Origin: Streptomyces violaceusniger Tu 4113
GTDB taxonomy: Bacteria > Actinomycetota > Actinomycetes > Streptomycetales > Streptomycetaceae
Length of the DNA: 64,000 nucleotides
Direction: 5' to 3'
Assembly: GCF_000147815.2 (NCBI RefSeq)
Contig: NC_015957.1
Span: 7,440,001 to 7,504,000, forward strand
The first letter of the stretch is position 1. Each line of letters begins with the position of its first letter. This document shows positions 9,862 through 40,900 of the stretch, in pieces. The notes under the pieces are model-generated. The model saw only the letters and a program-made list of their open reading frames with translations. It ran no database searches and was not told the origin of the DNA. The position numbers and the translations under genes were made by a program.

Positions 9862-10170
9862 ATGCCTGCCCCGAGGAAATACCCGCTGGAGTTGCGTGAC
9901 CGCGCGGTCCGCATGTATCGCGCCGCCGAGCCGAAGCCCGTCATCCGCCGTATGGCAGAGGAACTCGGGGTGCATCACGAGGCTCTGCGCAACTGGATCC
10001 GTCAGGCCGAGGCTGATGCCGGTGAGCGAGGCGACATTCTCACCACCGCCGAGCGTGAGGAGCTGGCTGCTCTGCGGAAGGAGAATGCCCAGCTCAAGCG
10101 GGCGAACGAGGTCCTGCGGACGGCCTCAGCTTTTTTCGCGGCCCAGCTCGACCCGACCCGGCCCAGGTGA
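9862..10170 (+). CDS. IS3-family orfA (helix-turn-helix protein)
   Basis: 102 residues. The ATG at 9862 is chosen because GAGGAG (9848-9853) sits eight nt upstream. The N-terminal HTH is recognisable (YPLELRDRAVRMYRAAEPKP, then MAEELGVHHEALRNWIRQ). It is followed by a leucine-zipper-like stretch (ELAALRKENAQLKRANEVL). OrfA binds the terminal repeats and is normally fused to OrfB by programmed frameshifting. Its stop codon overlaps the orfB start by 4 nt (GTGA). Confidence 0.88.
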   Translation: MPAPRKYPLELRDRAVRMYRAAEPKPVIRRMAEELGVHHEALRNWIRQAEADAGERGDILTTAEREELAALRKENAQLKRANEVLRTASAFFAAQLDPTRPR

Positions 10171-11089
10171 CCGCGCTCGTCGATGCGCACCCGCACCTGG
10201 GGGTCGAGCCCGTACTCCGGGAACTTTCCATCCCCTCCTCCACCTACTACCGCTGGCGCCAGGCCGAGAAGGAGCCATGCAAGCGACGCCGCCAGGACGC
10301 CGAGCTCACCGGGAAGATCCGGCAGGTCCACGCCGACTCCGGCGGGATCTACGGCTCACCCCGCGTGCACGCCGTCCTCCGGCGTGAAGGCATCCACGTC
10401 GGCCGCAAACGCATTGAACGGCTCATGCGCCAAGCCGGCCTGGCCGGGATCAGTCCCCGGCGGGGCAAGGGCTTCACCCGACGTGACCCGGACGCGGAAC
10501 CGGCCCCTGACCTGGTGCAGCGCGACTTCACCGCGAACGTGCCGAACCGGCTGTGGGTCACGGACCTGACCATGATCGCGACGGAGGAGGGCCCGCTGTG
10601 GCTGTCCGCGATCCGCGACGCGTTCTCCCGCCGGGTGGTGGCCCTGGGAAACCTCCGCCCGCGCAGACGCCGATCTGGTCCTGACCACGCTGGAGTATGC
10701 CCTGGCCAGCCGCGAAGTCGCCCCCGGTGGGCTCATTCACCATGCCGACCACGGCTGTCAGTACACGTCCGTGAAGCTCACGACACGCCTGGTCAGGGCC
10801 CGGTATCCAGGCGTCCATGGGCTCGGTCGGCGACTCGTTCGACAATGCCCTGGCGGAGAACCTGTGGATGGTCATCAAGACCGAGTGCATCCGCGGCCGC
10901 GTCTTCCCCACCAGAGCCGAAGCGAACCTCACGCTCTTCGAGTACATCGACGGCTTCTATAACCCCCGCCGCATCCAGAAACGGCTCGGCTACCTCAGCC
11001 CGATCGAGTACGAGGAGAAGCATTACGCCAGCCAGGCAACGGCCGAACAAGTGAACCTGAAACCACGTCAACCCTCCCTGACCAGCTAG
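10167..11089 (+). pseudogene. IS3-family orfB transposase with two frameshifts
   Basis: The protein can be followed in three successive frames. Frame one runs from GTG 10167 to AFSRRVVA. After an extra C in GCCCTGGG (about 10647) the sequence continues as WETSARADADLVLTTLEYAL and HHADHGCQYTS. After a second extra C in GGGCCCGG (about 10800) it continues as GIQASMGSVGDSFDNALAEN through to RPRQPSLTS-like C-terminal residues and the stop at 11089. The DDE residues are all present (Asp in WVTDLTM, Asp in HHADHG, Glu in VIKTECIRG). Both lesions are single-base gains in C-runs, so they may be decay or sequencing errors. Confidence 0.82.
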
Positions 11090-11120
11090 TCAGCCACCCC
11101 CGTACAGCGGGGGAACCTCA

Positions 11121-12105
11121 GCTTCCTTCCTCGATCACGTTCAACCGTGACCTGAAAACATGTGCGCGGCCCGTCGGGCGTCTCGATCAGTCTCTTGTAC
11201 TTCCGAGCCGTCTTCGTGACCGTGCTGCGGTGTTTCCCGGCCAGAGTCTTCAGCATCGAAGTCTCCATGACCCACCGGAGCCTGCCCAGGCGAAACACAT
11301 CCTGGGCCAGGAGGTAGTACTGGACGACACCTTGGAACTCGGACTGGTACTTCGCAACGATTGTGAAGTCATCGTCACGCATCACCGAGCCTCGCAGCGC
11401 CGGTTTTCCCTTTTTCATATAGAGCGCACACCGCTGCCTGATCGCCTGCCTGGGCACAAACAACCCAATGGAACCATTGACTGCCCGCCGGTTACGGGTG
11501 ATCTTGTCGTTGGAATATTGGGACTTGATCTCATAGCCGAGGAAACGCGCCGCCTGGCGGGTGGCATGTGTAATCAGCGTCTTAGCCTCGGACAGTTCCA
11601 GCTTGAGTTCTTCTTGCAGGAACGTCCGGACCTTGGACTTGATCTCCTCTGCTTCGTGCCTGGGCCCGGCGAATCCCAGCAGCCAGTCGTCGGCATAGCG
11701 GACATACCGAAGCCGCCGGTAGTCCGGATCGTTGGGGTCTTGGCTCGGTAATGCTCGACGGCGAGGCTCAAGCTCCCTCACCGATTTCCAATCACCGCGC
11801 CGTCTTGCTCCCTGGATCCAGTGCTCCAGTCGTCGGTATGCCCGGTTTGGCTGACGGCGTCGGCCACGGTTGTATTCGGGCAGTAGCGACTGTTCAACGA
11901 ACTGGTCGAGCCGGTCAAGGTAGATGTTCGACAGGATCGGGCTGGCCACGCCACCCTGCGGAGCACCGCTGAGTGTCGCGTCCCAGCGCCAGTCCTCGAG
12001 ATATCCAGCCTTGAGCATGTGCCCGATCAGCCGGAGGAATCGGCCGTCGTGGATTTTCTCCGACAGGATCGACAGCATGACATCATGGTCAAGGCTGCCG
12101 AAGCA
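11121..12105 (-). pseudogene. Group II intron reverse transcriptase/maturase fragment
   Basis: A recognisable group II intron-encoded protein truncated at both ends. Visible are the fingers/palm motifs (LDHDVMLSILSEKI, then SGAPQGGVASPILSNIYLD), the catalytic box RYADDWLLG, and the thumb/X maturase region (YYLLAQDVFRLGRLRWVMET). The N-terminus is cut near 12105 by an IS3 scrap on the opposite strand. The C-terminus stops at the IS3 element border (11121) before any HNH endonuclease domain. No intron RNA domains V/VI can be placed. It is a dead fragment. Confidence 0.88.
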
Positions 12106-12547
12106 AATGTACTCACGGATGATCGTCGGATGGCAGGTCGCCGACCACATGCGGACCGAACTGCCCCTGGATGCACTGGAGATGGCGCTATGGCGCCGGA
12201 GAATCAAGAAGGACTCCGGCCTCATTCACCACAGCGACAGGGGCTCGCAATATGTGTCGATTCGCTACACCGGCCGATTGGCCGATATCGGCGCCTCCGC
12301 GTCGGTCGGCTCCGTCGCGGACTCGTATGACAATGCCATGGCCGAGGCACTGAACGGCACTTTCAAGGCCGAGCTGATCGAGATGCAGGGCCCCTGGAAG
12401 GACCCTGCCCAGGTCGAGCGGGCGATCTTCCAGTGGGTCACGTGGTACAACGAAGAGCGTCTTCACTCCGCGCTCGACTATGTGCCACCTGCCGAGTGCG
12501 AGCGCGACTTCTGGCAGAGCCAGGAGCAGACCCCGCAGTCCGCCTGA
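12106..12547 (+). pseudogene. IS3-family orfB, C-terminal fragment
   Basis: The frame from about 12106 encodes the last ~145 residues of an IS3-type OrfB: IVGWQVADHMRTELPLDAL, LIHHSDRGSQYVSI, SVADSYDNAMAEALNGTFK and WYNEERLHSALDYVPP. The second Asp and the Glu of the DDE triad are present, but the N-terminal half is missing because the group II intron fragment abuts it. It is a different lineage from the IS3 element at 9791-11120. Confidence 0.85.
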
Positions 12548-12589
12548 AACAAAATCCGCGGACTCTACGAAACTCGGGACAGCTCACCC

Positions 12590-13004
12590 GGCGCTGCTTC
12601 TTCATCAGCTTGGCCAGGAAGCGCCTGGCGGCCTTCGCGTTGCGGCGGAACTGGACCAGGATGTCGAGCACGTTGCCGTCCTGGTCGACGGCGCGCCACA
12701 GGTACTGCCGCACTCCGGTGATCTTGATGAAGACCTCGTCCAGGTGCCATTTGTCCCCGGCCTGCAGCCGACGCCGGCGCAGCTGTGAGGCGTACTGGGG
12801 CCCGAACCGGTCGCACCACTGCCGGACGGTCTCGTAGGACACGACGACCCCGCGCACCAGCAGCAACTCCTCGACCTGCCGGAAGGACAGCGGGAAGCGA
12901 TGGTATAGCCGCACCGCGTGAGAGATGATCTCCGCCGGGAACCGGAACCCCCTGTACGACACCGTCCCCTCGGCCTCCACCGCCGGTCCCTCCCCGCGCG
13001 CCAC
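12590..13004 (-). pseudogene. IS6-family transposase, N-terminal fragment
   Basis: The start MARGEGPAVEAEG leads into FRFPAEIISHAVRLYHRFP, GVVVSYETVRQWCDRFG, the first catalytic Asp in DKWHLDEVFIKI and the second in WRAVDQDGNVLDI. Homology ends after LMKKQRRVSCPEF (about 12595), before the third acidic residue, where it meets the IS3 scrap. IS6-type enzymes are about 235 residues; about 135 remain. Confidence 0.85.
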
Positions 13005-13199
13005 GAACGACCTAAACGATCATCTCACGGACAGGCCCAACACCAACCTGACAACGCCGATCCGGAACAACACCACCAAGATCAACCAGCCGAAACGCCC
13101 ACTGATCAGCACAAAAACATGCCTGCATCAATGGCGAGAAAACCCGAGCACCCCGGAGACACCTTTCCCGAACCTCACAGCAGCGGCGGCCACGTCTGC

Positions 13200-13225
13200 C
13201 CCGCCCGGGGCCTTGCCCGGGCGGG
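13200..13225 (-). terminator. Hairpin downstream of the LAL regulator gene
   Basis: A perfect 10-bp GC stem (CCCGCCCGGG pairing with CCCGGGCGGG) with the loop GCCTTG. It starts about 48 nt beyond the LAL stop codon. There is no U-tract, as is common for actinomycete terminators. Confidence 0.6.
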
Positions 13226-13272
13226 CGGCGGCGCGGTGGCCGATGGCCGGGAGCCGGGAGCCGGCTGCAGGG

Positions 13273-16038
13273 TCAGGAGGCGAGGCTGGCGGGCAGCTCA
13301 CGGCGGTGGCGGATGTTCAGCTTGCGGTAGGCCCGGGTGAGGTGCTGCTCCACAGTGCTCACCGTGACAAACAGCTTGTCGGATATCTCACGGTTCGTAT
13401 GGCCCCTGGCAGCGAGCGAGCACACCCTCATCTCGGCCTCGGACAGCATGTTGGTCACCACGTCGTCGGCGGGCGGCCGGCTCTGCGGCTCTTCCACCTG
13501 AACGACCGAGACCGGCTTGAGCACCAGCGACGAGGACAGGCCCTCGGCGCCGCACTCGTCGGCCATCCGCCATGCCTGACGGACGAGCAGCCGGGCCTGC
13601 GCGGCCTCGCCCTGCCGGTGATGTGTCCGGCACAGCTCGACCAGCGTGAGGGCCAGCTCGTACCGGTCCCCGGCGGACTGCAACATGTCCATGGCCGTAC
13701 CCAGCAGTTCGATCCGCTGAGACGGAGGGCGGGCGGCGGCCTGAACCCGCAGGGCGATTCCCAGGGCGCGGGGCTGGTCCCGCTTGACGAGCGCGAGATG
13801 CTCATCGGCCAGCTTGCTCGCGCGCTCCCGCCGGCCACGGTGCAGCCACACCTCCGCGGCCCCGATGCGCCACGGCGCCAGCGTTGGCGAGTCCAGCCCC
13901 CATGCCTGCGCCTTCTCACCGCACAGGGTGAAGTCCGCGATGGCGGCGTCGTAATAGCCCGTGGCCAGGTAGTGACGCCCCCGCGCATAGAGGTAGTGCA
14001 GCCCGAAGCGGGTTTCGAGGAGCCCATTCGGCACGGGGCTGTTGACGAGTTCGGCGCCGGCAGCGTGATCCCCCATCGCGGTACGGGCCTCGATGGCGGT
14101 GGCGAACGGCATGCCGACCTCGACGCCCCACGCCTCCACCGACATGCTCAGCAGCGCGGTCTCCGCCGACTCCGCAGCGACGCGCAGCGACCCCCTGCGC
14201 AGTGCGATCATCGCCCGCGTCGAGGTAAAGAGGGCATGCCAGGTCGGTGCACGGCGCTCGGTCGCGGCCGTCTGAAGCTGGCCGCACCAGGCGGCTGCGG
14301 ACTCCAGCTGATCCGCGTAGATCAACGCCGCGATCGCGGAATTCAGGGAGATGATGGTCTCGTCCTCCGCCGGGAGGTGCTGAAGTACACGCTCCGCCTC
14401 GGCCGCGAGCATGTCGTCGGCACCGCGCGTCAGGACCGCCCACAGCGTATGGATGGCGGACAGCCGGGGGCGTCCGATCTGGTACGAGGGCGCCTGAAGG
14501 TGCGGGGCCGACGAGGCGCCGCCCACCAGCTGCTTGTACGCCGCGGGGTAGGTGACCGCCAGCCACAGCCGGGTCACGTCCAGCTCCGGGGCGAGGTAGT
14601 CCTCCTGATCGGCGAACAGCGGCCTCACGACCTCGACGGCGACGGAGACCCGGCCCTGCATCAAGAGGCAGTGGGCCACCTCGAGGCGGATGGCACCCGG
14701 CAGGTCGCCGGTCCTGGCCGGGCTGACGAGGGACAGCATCATGCGCACGGCGGCCTCGGGCTGGTCCCGCCACTTGATGCGCGCCAGATTCGCCTTGATG
14801 ACATGGCTCAGGCTCCGGTCGTGGCAGCAGCTGTCGGCGAGCTGAAGGCACTGCCCGGCCAGCGACACCCGGTCCTCGCGGAGCGCTTGCCCCGCCGCGT
14901 CCATCAGCAACTGCGGCGCCCAGTCGTCCTCCGCCGTTCCGCCCGCGACGAGGTGCTGCGCGACCACGATGGCAGGTGCGCCGTCGTTGTGCAGCAACCC
15001 GGCGGCCCGGTGGTGCAGCCGCCTCCGGTCCGCAGCCGACATGTTGTCCAGCACGGCAGCGCGGATCGCCCGGTGGCGGAACCGGAGACCTTCGATCAGC
15101 CGGGACTCGGTGAGGATCTTCATCGCCGACTCCACCTCGCTCTTCTCCAGCCCGACCAGCTGCGCGAGCAACGCCGGCGAGCCGGCGCCGCTGGCGATCG
15201 AAATGCCGCGGGCCACTTGGAGCCCGTTCGGGCCGCTGCGGCGGGTGCAGGCCACCGAGGCCTCGCGGAACAGGTCGGCGGCAACAGGGCTGTAGCCCTC
15301 CTCGGGGTGTGCCCTCCGGGCAGTGTGGTCGCTCAGGAGAGCCTGTACCAGAAGCGGATTCCCGCCGCTCATCGCGTAGAAGCCGGGCGTGTACTGCTCT
15401 GCCGCGGCCTGCCCGAACCGGTCCGCGATCAGCCGGGCCATGTCCCCCGGATCGAACGCACCCAGCTTGACGTGCACCACACCCGGCCGGCAGACGAGTT
15501 CGGGGAGCACACCGTCGTAGGGGGCGATCCCGGACGGTCCGAGCGTGAGGAGGATGGTGACCGGAATCCGCCGGCAGCGCCCGATGAGGTAGAGCAGACA
15601 GGCCAGGGACTCGGGGTCGGCGTGCTGGATGTCGTCGACGCACAGGACGACGGGCCGGTGCGCGCTGAGCTCGACCAGCAGACCGTGGTATGCCTGCATG
15701 GCCTGGGCCGCACCCGCCTCCGACGCGAGCGGAGACCTCTCCTCTTGGGCCTCTCTGACACGTTGCAGCGACGCGTGGAGGTCCATGTCGGCTCCGGCAA
15801 CCTCGGCGTCCAGGAAGAGCTGTTCCATCACCCCGTACGGAAACGCGCGCTGGACCTGGGAGCCGGCAGCACTGAGCACCGTGTACCCGCGGTCCGCGGC
15901 CCGGGCGACGAGAACCTCCAGCAGCGCGGTCTTCCCGAACCCCACCGCTCCGCTGATGATGCCGGTGGTCCCGGTCTCCTCATCGCCTCTGTCGATCAGT
16001 TCCGTGAGCCGGCCGAGGCGTTCATCACGCTCCAGCAT
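13273..16038 (-). CDS. LAL-family (MalT-like) LuxR transcriptional regulator
   Basis: 921 residues, the usual length of large ATP-binding LuxR regulators of macrolide-type clusters such as PikD. The N-terminus carries an AAA/NACHT-like ATPase. The Walker A motif is GAVGFGKT (residues 30-37) and the Walker B motif is VVLCVDDIQHAD (about 130-141). A long helical-repeat middle follows. The last 65 residues form a LuxR-type HTH (LSEAEMRVCSLAARGHTNRE, then VSTVEQHLTRAYRKL). Such proteins use ATP to oligomerise on pathway promoters and activate PKS operons. I saw no in-frame TTA codon. A heptamer CCCCTAA shared with the PKS upstream region sits at 16050-16056. It reads TTAGGGG on the coding strand and may partly serve as the ribosome-binding site. 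This gene is the likely pathway-specific activator. Confidence 0.93.
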   Translation of the reverse strand: MLERDERLGRLTELIDRGDEETGTTGIISGAVGFGKTALLEVLVARAADRGYTVLSAAGSQVQRAFPYGVMEQLFLDAEVAGADMDLHASLQRVREAQEERSPLASEAGAAQAMQAYHGLLVELSAHRPVVLCVDDIQHADPESLACLLYLIGRCRRIPVTILLTLGPSGIAPYDGVLPELVCRPGVVHVKLGAFDPGDMARLIADRFGQAAAEQYTPGFYAMSGGNPLLVQALLSDHTARRAHPEEGYSPVAADLFREASVACTRRSGPNGLQVARGISIASGAGSPALLAQLVGLEKSEVESAMKILTESRLIEGLRFRHRAIRAAVLDNMSAADRRRLHHRAAGLLHNDGAPAIVVAQHLVAGGTAEDDWAPQLLMDAAGQALREDRVSLAGQCLQLADSCCHDRSLSHVIKANLARIKWRDQPEAAVRMMLSLVSPARTGDLPGAIRLEVAHCLLMQGRVSVAVEVVRPLFADQEDYLAPELDVTRLWLAVTYPAAYKQLVGGASSAPHLQAPSYQIGRPRLSAIHTLWAVLTRGADDMLAAEAERVLQHLPAEDETIISLNSAIAALIYADQLESAAAWCGQLQTAATERRAPTWHALFTSTRAMIALRRGSLRVAAESAETALLSMSVEAWGVEVGMPFATAIEARTAMGDHAAGAELVNSPVPNGLLETRFGLHYLYARGRHYLATGYYDAAIADFTLCGEKAQAWGLDSPTLAPWRIGAAEVWLHRGRRERASKLADEHLALVKRDQPRALGIALRVQAAARPPSQRIELLGTAMDMLQSAGDRYELALTLVELCRTHHRQGEAAQARLLVRQAWRMADECGAEGLSSSLVLKPVSVVQVEEPQSRPPADDVVTNMLSEAEMRVCSLAARGHTNREISDKLFVTVSTVEQHLTRAYRKLNIRHRRELPASLAS

Positions 16039-16049
16039 GTTCTGAGATG

Positions 16050-16056
16050 CCCCTAA
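16050..16056. promoter_or_regulatory. CCCCTAA heptamer upstream of LAL gene
   Basis: Single exact copy of the heptamer that clusters upstream of the PKS and hydrolase/propeller genes. It lies only 12-18 nt before the LAL start, so it could instead be a ribosome-binding site (AGGGG on the minus strand, 11-12 nt spacing). The role is inferred from recurrence. Confidence 0.35.
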
Positions 16057-17056
16057 CAGGATGGTTGATGCGTCCCCACACGCTGGTCAGTGACCTCGTG
16101 TGATCGTCACGTAATGAGCGGCGTGCGTCGACTCGTTCCGTTGCCGCGGCCAGTTCGGATAGCTGCCCGCGTCTGTCTCGTCCAGGTGGGTGGGGCGGAC
16201 GAAGTGCCCCTCATCGCGCGAGGGATGCCTCGAAGGTGGCCGGGCGGGGCTTTTGCCGTCCCTCCGTGCCGTCTCTCTTTGCCGCCGCTTGCGCCGCCGC
16301 GTTTACCGTCCCGAGCCGACCGGTTCATCCGGCTGGGCCAGAGCGTTCGGCGGTGGTCTGGGGGCTGTGACGCCGTCGGCTCAAGACACCGCGCGCGATA
16401 CCGACGCAGCCGACTGGTTGCCAGTCGGGCGGTCGGTCTGTTCCGCCTCCGCAAGCTGCCACTCGATGTCGGTCAGGACCGCACCGCTCGGAGCGTCGCA
16501 CTGTCGCCGTTCAGCCCGGCAGACCTCGTCGAGCCGCCCGCATCCCTGCCGGAACGAGTCCGCTGTCCCGACTCACATCCCGGGAGGCGACATGGCCGGT
16601 GAAACCTACAGTAATGGAGCCCCCGAACGCTCCGGTGCCGTACCGCCGGGTGCCACGTCGCATGTGCCGGTGATGACCACCCGGCGCGCGGCCACGGGTG
16701 CTCCGCACGGTGGCGCGGCGCGGCCGACCTCCAGAACAGGGTCCGTCACTGACACGTCGGTCGCCTTTCGATGGATGCGAGTTCCTTGTCCTGATCCAGA
16801 GCGTGCCGATCATGACTCAAGGACGAGTCAAGATCCACGCAAGGGGTCTGAGAGTTAACCCACACGTAAAGCTCTGGGTAAGGCTTTCTGGTCGGCGTGC
16901 GAGACGTCGGAGCGAAGGAAGCCCGCGAAACACCGCGACGGCCTGCACACACGGCACGCCAACGCGATGCGTGGATTCCTTGAGTACTCCCCCGGCAAGC
17001 GAGGAGAGTTTCCGTCCCCGACGGGCGGGAGCGCCTCCGCGCCGCAACGCAAGCCG

Positions 17057-17120
17057 ATGCGGCCAGTACGCGTAGTACACGCACTGGCCGCATTGGCCGT
17101 ATTGGCCGTATTGGCTTATT
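17057..17120. repeat. 11-bp inverted repeat followed by ATTGGCCGT tandem repeats
   Basis: ATGCGGCCAGT (17057-17067) and ACTGGCCGCAT (17083-17093) form a perfect 11-bp stem with a 15-nt loop. The sequence then runs into tandem copies of ATTGGCCGT (from 17092) ending in ATTGGCTTATTACG. The function is unknown; it could be a second terminator or a protein site. Confidence 0.6.
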
Positions 17121-17141
17121 ACGTCAGGGACTCGTGGAATG

Positions 17142-17173
17142 GGCAGGGGCTCCGGACGTCCGGGGCCCCTGCC
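17142..17173 (-). terminator. Strong hairpin just after the PKS stop codon
   Basis: GGCAGGGGC at 17142-17150 pairs with GCCCCTGCC at 17165-17173. The inner CCGGA/TCCGG arms extend this to a stem of about 15 bp with one G-T wobble and a 2-nt loop. On the minus strand it begins 5 nt after the thioesterase stop codon (17179-17181). No U-tract is present. Confidence 0.8.
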
Positions 17174-17178
17174 GTTCG

Positions 17179-37847
<20,669 letters not shown>

Positions 37848-37923
37848 TTTGGCTCCGCTGTTTCAGAATCCGTGATCGAGTCAAACAAAGCGCTACGGAC
37901 GCGATCGTCGACGCCGGTCACGC

Positions 37924-40900
37924 TCACACTTCTCTTTCGGAAATACCGAGTTCGTCATCGATGAAGCGGAAGACCTCGTCGGGGGTCTCCCATTCCTCAT
38001 CCGGGTCCTCCTCGTCGGAGGCGCGCCAGGCGTCGAGCATCGAGCGAAGCCGGTTCGCGATGGCCTCTCGTTCTCCATCGACGAGTTCCGCCCGCTTCAG
38101 CGCGCCACTGAGCGTGTCCATCTGGGACAGGAGCGACGCCGCACCGGTGTCGGTGCTCTCCGCCGTGCCGAACTGCCCGGCGAGGTGAGTGGCGAGGCGT
38201 TGCGAGTTCGGGTAGTCGAATACGAGAGTGGCCGGAATGGTGAGTCCCGTCGCAACCTGCAGCCGATTGCGCAATTCGAGGGCACTCAGGGAGTCGAAAC
38301 CCAGCTCCCGGAACGCCTGATTCGTATCGATATGCTCCCGCGACGCATATCCAAGCACCGCCGCCACGTGTTCACGAACCAGAACCAGCAGTTGCTCCGT
38401 GCGCTCCGGAATCGCCAGACCGGCCAAACGGTCGGCCAATGTACCGGCGTCCTGCCGACGATCGGCCGCAGCCGGACGGGCGCGCTTACCCGTCAGGGCG
38501 CGCCACAGCGGCGGCAGATCCGCCCGACCCCGCAGAGCACCCAGATCCAGACGGGTCACCGCCACAGCAGCCCGCGGGACGGCCAAAGCCTCGTCGAACA
38601 TCCGCAGACCCTGCTCAACCGTGAACGGCGGAGTACCGGACTGACTGATACGACGCATATCCGTCTCCGACAACCCGCTGGTCAGACCGGCCCCCTGAGC
38701 CCACGGCCCCCAGGCCATCGACACCCCCGGCAGACCTTGCGCACGGCGCTGCTCCATCAACGTGTCCAGGAAGACATTCCCCGCCGCGTAGTTGCCCTGC
38801 CCGGGACTGCCCAGCATTCCTGCCAGCGATGAGAACACCACGAACGCCGACAGATCCCTGTCCGCCGTCAACTCATGCAGATACCAACCGGCATCCACCT
38901 TCGGAGCCAGCACCCGATCCAGCCGGGCACCATCCAGCGAGGTCACCACGGAGTCCTCGACCACACCCGCGGTATGCACCACCGCCGACAGATCCACCCC
39001 CTCCAGCAGCGTGGCCAGCGCCTCGCGGTCGCTGACGTCACAGGCGGCGACGACCGCCCGTGCGCCCAGCTCCTCCAGCTCCGCCACCAGATCGGCCCCA
39101 CCACCACCACGGCTGACCAACAGCAGATCCCGCACACCATGAGCCCGCACGAGATGCCGGGCCACCTCACGGCCCAGACCACCAGTACCACCCGTGACCA
39201 GCACCCTGCCCTCACCGAAGCCCACCGGCTCCTGTTCCGGTGCGGCAGCCACCCGCACCAGCCGGGCAGCACCCACGACACCGTCCCGCACCACCAACTG
39301 CGGCTCAGCACTCACCGCCGCCCTGGCCACAAAACCGGCGTCAAGCTGTGCGGTCTGGTCATCGATGTCGAGCAAAGTGATCCGGCCCGGGTTCTCCGCC
39401 TGAGCCGAACGCACCAGACCCCACACCGCCGACGCCGCCAGGCCGCCAACCCGCTCACCGGGAACCGTTGCCACAGCACCACGGGTCACCACCACCAACC
39501 GGCCATCAGCACACCGCTCATCGGCCAGCCACCGCTGCACCTGGGTCAGCACCCAACCGGTGAGGTGGTGGGCCGACTGCGGCACGTCTCCGGAGCCCGA
39601 TGCCTCCAGCACCACGACAGCGGCCGGATCGATATCGTCCAAAACGATGTCGTTCGGGGCGCCGACCACTTGGAGGTCGGCGCCGGGCGCCGGGTCGTCG
39701 TCCAGGGTGATCGTCGACGACCAGTCGACCGTCAACACCGACCCCGCCTGCGCGTCGCCGACCGGGCCGGTCGCCGTGACCGGCTGCAACACCAGCGTTC
39801 CGATCGTCAGCACCGGCTCACCGCTGCCATCGGCCAGTTCGACGCTGACACTGTCCGGGCCCGTACGGACCACCCGCACGCGGGTCGCGGTCGCGCCACC
39901 GGCGTGCAGGGTCACATCGGTGAAACTGAACGGCATCCGGCCGGCCGGAGCAGGCTCAAGACCCACGAAGGTGCTGGCCTGCAGCGCCGCGTCGAGCAGT
40001 GCCGGATGCACACCAAACTTACGAGCCCGGTCAGCCTCCTCGTCCGCCACCGTCACCTCGGCGAACACTTCCTCGGGACCCACCCACACCTGCCGCAGCC
40101 CCTGGAACACCGGCCCGTAAGCGAATCCGTCGTCGGCGAGCGACTGGTAGAAGTCGGCGACATCGGCCTGTGCGGCGTCCATCGGCGGCCACTGCCAGGC
40201 GACGGCATTCCCCGCCGGGCTGCCCTCCGGGTCGATGACGGCGGTGGCGTGCCGGGTCCACGGGTCGTCGTCGGCCGGACGCGAGTAAATCACCGCGGTT
40301 CCGTCGTCGACGACCACCTGGACCTGGACGCTGTCGGACTCGGGGATGACCAGCGGGACCTCCACGATCAGCTCCCGCAGCCCACCGGCGCCCACGGCGT
40401 CCGCGCCGCGGATCGCCAGCTCCACAAAGCCCGTGCCCGGGAACAACACCGTCCCGTGCACCGCGTGATCCGCCAACCACGGCTGCGCCCGCAGCGACAG
40501 CCGCGAGGTCAGCACCACCGTGCCCGAGTTCGGCACCGACACCACCGCGCCCAGCAGCGGGTGTCCGGCGGAGGCCAGACCAGCAGCGGTCACATCGCCA
40601 CCGGCAATCGACGCCTGCGGCCAGTAGCGGCGACGCTGGAACGCGTAGGTCGGCAGGTCCACCCGGCCGGGCTTCCGTCCGCCGAACAGCTCGTCCCAGA
40701 CGACCGGCACGCCCCGCACGAACAGGTCACCGGCAGCCACCAGCGCGGTCCGCAAGCCGTCGCGGTCCTTGCGCATCAACGCCACGGCCACCGCGCCGGC
40801 GGCATCCGTCCGCGCCAGACCGGCCACGACCCCGTCCGGGCCCGCATCGACGAAGGTGTCCACACCCTGCCCGGCCAGCCACGCCAGCCCATCAGCGAAA

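Larger units (their letters stand above)
9791..11120 (+). mobile_element. IS3-family element with terminal repeats and 3-bp target duplication
   Basis: The left end TGAGGTTCCCCCG (9791-9803) is matched exactly in reverse complement at 11108-11120. The trinucleotide GCT flanks both ends (9788-9790 and 11121-11123), the size expected for IS3-family insertion. The element contains orfA and an orfB with two single-base frameshifts. Confidence 0.88.
16039..17178. other. 1.1-kb non-coding stretch between LAL regulator and PKS 3' end
   Basis: I see no convincing gene on either strand; possible frames are Arg-rich shadows without ribosome-binding sites. The stretch carries the LAL upstream region with one CCCCTAA heptamer (16050-16056), a hairpin with short tandem repeats (17057-17120) and the PKS terminator. 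Confidence 0.55.

Noticed and set aside
12925..16056. A 1043-codon plus-strand frame opposite the LAL regulator
   Set aside because: Low-complexity Arg/Gly-rich antisense shadow; the minus-strand frame has clear ATPase and HTH domains.
17057..17120. CRISPR-like repeat near the PKS terminator
   Set aside because: Units are 9 bp and contiguous with no spacers.
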